Origin: JBJHBY01 sp050485745
Lineage (GTDB): Bacteria > Pseudomonadota > Gammaproteobacteria > Pseudomonadales > CAMLJR01
Reading direction: 5' to 3'
Assembly: GCA_050485745.1 (NCBI GenBank)
Contig: JBJHBY010000012.1
Location: forward strand, 1-26,935
Length of the DNA: 26,935 bases
Under the pieces are notes generated by a model. It was not told the DNA's origin, made no database searches, and saw nothing but the letters and a program-made list of their open reading frames with translations. The position numbers and the translations under genes were made by a program. This document shows positions 23,773-26,935 of this stretch, in pieces (the first letter of the stretch is position 1; each line of letters begins with the position of its first letter).

Positions 23773-25512
23773 ATGAGCGAAAACCAGCACGAACTCCTGC
23801 AACAACTGACGGGTCATCTGGAGCGCATCTACCCGGAGGCAGACACCGACACCCTGGCCCACGCCCTGATCGCGGCCATGGGTATCAGCTCGCAACCGCA
23901 ACACCCCGAACCCCACCACAACCCGTGGGATGCCGGCGACGTCCTGCTGATCACCTATGGCGACTCGCTGTTGCGCAGCGGTGAAAAGCCGCTGGATACC
24001 CTGCACCAGTTCCTGCGCCAGCACCTGCGCGACCATATCAGCGCGGTGCACATCCTGCCCTTTTTTCCCTACAGCTCCGACGACGGCTTCTCCGTCATCG
24101 ACTACCGCCGTGTCAACGACGCCCTGGGAGACTGGGAACAGATCCGCGCCATCGGCGCCGACTTCCGCCTGATGGCCGACCTGGTCATCAACCACTGCTC
24201 AGCACGCTCCGGCTGGTTCGAGAATTTCCGTCGTCGTCTCGACCCGGGGCAGGACTACTTCGTCGAGGCCGACCCGAACCAGGACCTGTCCGCCGTGGTT
24301 CGCCCCCGCAACTCTCCCCTGCTCACCGAAGTCGAGACCCTCGATGGTCCACGCCACGTGTGGACCACCTTCAGCGCCGACCAGGTCGACCTGAACTTCG
24401 CCAACCCCGCCGTGCTGATCGAGTTCGCGCGCATTCTGCGCCACTACCTCGACAACGGCGTGCGCCTGTTCCGCCTGGATGCCGTGGCCTTCCTGTGGAA
24501 GCAGCCCGGCACTGCCTGCGTGCACCTGCCGCAGACCCATGAACTGATTCGCCTGCTGCGCCTGCTGCTCGACCACACCGTGCCAGATGCGGTGGTGATT
24601 ACCGAGACCAACGTGCCACAGCACGAGAATCTGACCTATTTCGGCAATGCCAACGAAGCTCACGTCATCTACAACTTCTCCCTGCCTCCGCTGCTGGTGC
24701 ATGCATTGATCAGCGGCGATGAACGCCACTTGCGCGACTGGCTGCTGGGCCTGCCACCGGCGCAGGCAGGCACCGCCTACCTCAACTTTATCGCGTCCCA
24801 CGACGGCATCGGTCTGCGCCCGGCGGAGGATCTGCTCGACGAACAGGAACTGGTGACTTTTATCAGCACCATGCAGCGCTTCGGTGGGCGCATCACCATG
24901 CGCTCCGGGCCCGATGGCCTGGACCGGCCCTACGAAATCAACATTGCCCTGTTCGATGCCCTCAAGGGCACCGCCAGCGATGGCCCCGACCGCTGGCAGC
25001 AGGCGCGATTCCTGTGCGCACATACCATCATGCTCGGCCTCGCAGGGATTCCCGCGCTGTACATCCACAGCCTGGTCGCCACCGAGAACGACCATACCCG
25101 GGTGGAACATACCGGGCGCCTGCGCTCAATCAACCGCCACCTGTGGAATGCGGACGAATTGCTGGCGCGGCTGGACAATCCCTGGAATCATCACGCCAGA
25201 ATCTTCCGGGGCATGTGTCACCTGCTGGACCTGCGCCGCGCGCAACCTGCCTTCCACCCGAACGCCGGCCAGTACCCGCTGCTGCTGGAACCGGGCCTGT
25301 TTGCCTTCTGGCGCGATGCCGCGGAGCACGGGCAGCGACTCTTCGCCATCCACAATCTGTCATGCCGGGAACGGACACTGCGTCTGAGCAGCCTGAACAT
25401 GCCAGCCGCCCCCGCGTGGCACGATCTGATTGGCGATGTGGTTTATACCGATAGTCAGGCCGTGATCGAGCTGGCACCGTATCAGTGCCTGTGGCTCAGC
25501 GACCGCCACTGA
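23773..25512 (+). CDS. GH13_18 phosphorylase, probably glucosylglycerate phosphorylase
   Basis: Sucrose-phosphorylase-like (beta/alpha)8 enzyme of 579 aa. The nucleophile is Asp236 (LFRLDAVAFLWKQPG), the acid/base Glu278 (VITETNVPQHENLTYFG), and the transition-state Asp344 (FIASHDGIGLRP). The first two segments resemble the glucosylglycerate/glucosylglycerol phosphorylase branch (E. coli YcjM type) more than true sucrose phosphorylases. Proposed reaction: glucosylglycerate + phosphate to glucose 1-phosphate + D-glycerate. Position 44 nt after gpgS, in a cluster with a glycerate kinase, favours glycerate over glycerol as the leaving group. Related marine gammaproteobacterial enzymes can act on glucosylglycerol, so this needs an assay. 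No signal peptide, so it acts in the cytoplasm. Confidence 0.88.
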   Translation: MSENQHELLQQLTGHLERIYPEADTDTLAHALIAAMGISSQPQHPEPHHNPWDAGDVLLITYGDSLLRSGEKPLDTLHQFLRQHLRDHISAVHILPFFPYSSDDGFSVIDYRRVNDALGDWEQIRAIGADFRLMADLVINHCSARSGWFENFRRRLDPGQDYFVEADPNQDLSAVVRPRNSPLLTEVETLDGPRHVWTTFSADQVDLNFANPAVLIEFARILRHYLDNGVRLFRLDAVAFLWKQPGTACVHLPQTHELIRLLRLLLDHTVPDAVVITETNVPQHENLTYFGNANEAHVIYNFSLPPLLVHALISGDERHLRDWLLGLPPAQAGTAYLNFIASHDGIGLRPAEDLLDEQELVTFISTMQRFGGRITMRSGPDGLDRPYEINIALFDALKGTASDGPDRWQQARFLCAHTIMLGLAGIPALYIHSLVATENDHTRVEHTGRLRSINRHLWNADELLARLDNPWNHHARIFRGMCHLLDLRRAQPAFHPNAGQYPLLLEPGLFAFWRDAAEHGQRLFAIHNLSCRERTLRLSSLNMPAAPAWHDLIGDVVYTDSQAVIELAPYQCLWLSDRH

Positions 25513-25574
25513 ACCCTACGGCGACCGAACCCGGCAGGGGCGTCGCGGTCGAAGCCCAGTGACCGCGCCCGGCA

Positions 25575-25595
25575 ACCGGAACCGGAACCGGAACC
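25575..25595 (+). repeat. Short ACCGGA hexamer tandem repeat
   Basis: Three perfect copies of ACCGGA followed by ACC lie in the 107-bp gap between the phosphorylase and EEP genes, just ahead of the next gene's ribosome-binding site. The rest of the gap holds a small dyad (CGACCG near 25523, CGGTCG near 25546). No clear terminator or promoter is visible. Confidence 0.6.
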
Positions 25596-25619
25596 ACCCC
25601 CAGGACAGTGAGGGTTTCA

Positions 25620-26303
25620 ATGCCCCAGAATGCGCTCAACCCGGACCAGATCCGGGTACTGAGCTGGAACATCGCAAAGGGCCAGCGAGTGGGCTGGGAC
25701 AGCGACCTCACCGTGCTGTCCCATAACTCCGACCTGGTGCTGATTCAGGAGGCACGCCTGGAGCACGGCGTGCACCGCTATTTCGATGACTGCTGCTGGG
25801 CTTTTGCGCCAGGCTTCACCCGCGGCAATGTCACCACCGGCGTCATGACCATCGCCAGTGCGGAAACCCTGCGCCACATCCCCCACGCCCACCGGGAGCC
25901 GCTGACCCGGCTGCCCAAGGCGGCCCTGGTCACCGAATACCGCCTGCAGGACAACGAGCACACCCTGATGGTCGCCAATGTGCACGCCATCAATTTCACC
26001 CCCGGCACCCTGCACTTCCGGCGCCAGCTGGAGGGGCTCTACACCACCCTGCGCGAGCACCAGGGGCCGCTGATTCTCAGTGGTGACTTCAACACCTGGC
26101 GCAACAAGCGTGTGGAGGTGCTCAGCGCTCTCGTCGAGGCCCTGCGCCTGCACGCCGTGGAGTACGAGGGTGACTGCCGGCGCCTGGCCTTCGGCCAGGC
26201 CCTGGATCACGTGTTCTACCGCGGCCTGCACCAGGATCGCTGTCGCGTGCTACCGGTATTGAGCTCGGACCACAACCCCATCCAGGTCGTGCTCCGGGCC
26301 TGA
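25620..26303 (+). CDS. Endonuclease/exonuclease/phosphatase (EEP) family protein, YafD-like
   Basis: Cytosolic EEP-fold hydrolase of 227 aa with all fold motifs: LSWNIAKGQRVGW near the N-terminus, LIQEARL with the metal Glu, ANVHAINFTP, SGDFNTWRNKR with catalytic Asp-x-Asn, ALDHVFYRG, and SSDHNPIQV with the final Asp-His pair. This set resembles UPF0294/YafD-type proteins. The substrate is unknown (nucleic acid, phosphoester or phospholipid headgroup). ATG 25620 is favoured because GAGGG lies about 7 nt upstream; a GTG at 25608 overlaps that site. It follows the phosphorylase by 107 nt on the same strand, so membership in the glucosylglycerate operon is possible but not shown. Confidence 0.85.
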   Translation: MPQNALNPDQIRVLSWNIAKGQRVGWDSDLTVLSHNSDLVLIQEARLEHGVHRYFDDCCWAFAPGFTRGNVTTGVMTIASAETLRHIPHAHREPLTRLPKAALVTEYRLQDNEHTLMVANVHAINFTPGTLHFRRQLEGLYTTLREHQGPLILSGDFNTWRNKRVEVLSALVEALRLHAVEYEGDCRRLAFGQALDHVFYRGLHQDRCRVLPVLSSDHNPIQVVLRA

Positions 26304-26329
26304 GGTGATCCCGAGGATAGCAGCAGCGC

Positions 26330-26935
26330 TCAGCCGCGGAAGCGGGCAAACCAGCGCAGTGGCGCGAGGGCCGTCAGGGTCAGTACCAGGACCGGGCCAA
26401 AGGATTGATCAAAGGCCACCGCCAGAACAAACGCCAGCAGGTATCCCAGCAGCGCCAGAAAAACCGTCAGCCACAGAGACTGGCGCCAGCCCCTGGCGAG
26501 AGCAAACGCCACCCAGGCCGGCATGAAAAACAGGGCAAATGCGGGCAGGGCCCCCAATGTGACCGTTGCCAGAACCGTAGCGGCCACCACCAGACCGGCG
26601 AACAGACCACGATAAAGGCGCTCAGGCTGGTTATTGGCCCGGTGATAATCGGGAAAGAACCGGCTGACCAGCAATTTGGGGGAGAGCCAGGCCAGCAGCG
26701 GCAGCGTGACAACCACCAGGATCAGCGCCACGACAAGATGGGAGCCGCGACTGAAATACAGCTGGCCACGCAGCAGGCTCTCCGCCACGACGCTGCCCTG
26801 ATGAGCCTGCGCCGCAAGCAACAATGCCAGCGACCAGCCCAACAGCACGATCCAGGCATGGTGACTGTTGTCCACTCGCCCCACGAGGCTGTTCCCCAAC
26901 GCGGCGGCGGTGGCGGCGGCGGTCGCCCCCGCCAC
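26330..26935 (-). CDS. Metal ABC transporter permease (ABC-3/ZnuB-like), partial
   Basis: Only the C-terminal 201 residues are inside the window; the 5' end lies beyond 26935. The fragment is hydrophobic with about five to six membrane segments. AVLATVTLGALPAFALFFMPAWVAFALARGWRQSL, preceded by polar LLVSRFFPDYHRANNQPERLYRG, follows the ABC-3 family layout seen in ZnuB/MntB-type zinc and manganese permeases. The assignment rests on pattern only; the coupling region is not strongly conserved. The stop at 26330-26332 is 26 nt from the convergent EEP gene, and no terminator is visible in that gap. Confidence 0.6.
   Translation of the reverse strand: MAGATAAATAAALGNSLVGRVDNSHHAWIVLLGWSLALLLAAQAHQGSVVAESLLRGQLYFSRGSHLVVALILVVVTLPLLAWLSPKLLVSRFFPDYHRANNQPERLYRGLFAGLVVAATVLATVTLGALPAFALFFMPAWVAFALARGWRQSLWLTVFLALLGYLLAFVLAVAFDQSFGPVLVLTLTALAPLRWFARFRG

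Noticed and set aside
23773..25512. Naming the phosphorylase a sucrose or glucosylglycerol phosphorylase.
   Set aside because: Sucrose phosphorylase is disfavoured by the RLDAVAFLWK and TETNVPQHEN segments. Glucosylglycerol is a real alternative, but GpgS, the phosphatase and the glycerate kinase beside it favour glucosylglycerate.
25575..25595. The ACCGGA tandem repeat as a phase-variation tract.
   Set aside because: Only three copies, outside the coding frame, with no sign of an alternative start that copy number would switch; listed as a feature only.
1..26935. A CRISPR array, prophage, integron or IS element.
   Set aside because: No regularly spaced repeats, transposase, integrase or phage proteins were seen on either strand; gene order is conserved housekeeping or metabolic.

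Overview
The window is a GC-rich, densely coding stretch of bacterial chromosome, almost certainly from a gammaproteobacterium. The left block runs rpsB-tsf-pyrH-frr-uppS-cdsA-dxr-rseP on the minus strand, an order typical of Pseudomonas-like gammaproteobacteria. Map, glnD, dapC, the short YffB-type protein, the 344-aa Pseudomonas-type dapD and dapE follow on the plus strand. The GC content and the glucosylglycerate genes would suit a halotolerant or halophilic member, such as an Ectothiorhodospiraceae/Chromatiales relative, but the genus cannot be fixed from this sequence. I see no tRNA, rRNA, CRISPR array, IS element or phage gene.

Layout. (1) 59-7377, minus strand: translation and envelope genes, with overlapping start/stop junctions, a strong rho-independent terminator between tsf and pyrH, and a structured rpsB leader. 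(2) 7378-7737: a divergent regulatory region between rpsB and map. (3) 7738-16178, plus strand: map-glnD-dapC-nth-yffB-dapD-dapE and a two-helix small membrane protein. This is nitrogen sensing plus the succinylase branch of lysine/diaminopimelate synthesis. A palindromic GAGACGGG-rich repeat lies between dapD and dapE. (4) 16185-19658, minus strand: a signalling group made of a PilZ protein, an unrecognised protein with a possible degenerate nucleotide-cyclase-like domain, an HDOD protein with a cyclic-nucleotide-binding-like N-terminus, and rsmJ. (5) 19674-26303, plus strand: promoter, LpxL/HtrB-type acyltransferase, GLYK-type glycerate kinase, HAD phosphatase (MpgP/GpgP), glucosyl-3-phosphoglycerate synthase, GH13_18 phosphorylase, and an endonuclease/exonuclease/phosphatase-fold protein. 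(6) 26330-26935, minus strand: the C-terminal part of a metal ABC-transporter permease cut by the window edge.

The most interesting system is region 5. Read together, GpgS and the HAD phosphatase would make the compatible solute glucosylglycerate from NDP-glucose and 3-phosphoglycerate. The GH13_18 enzyme would break it by phosphorolysis into glucose 1-phosphate and D-glycerate, and the kinase would return D-glycerate to 3-phosphoglycerate. One compact cluster would then hold a closed synthesis-and-recovery cycle, linked to an acyltransferase and an uncharacterised EEP-family protein. Secondary points are the signalling group of region 4, the mutually exclusive hairpins in the rpsB leader, an endonuclease III with non-canonical cysteine spacing, and the palindromic repeat.
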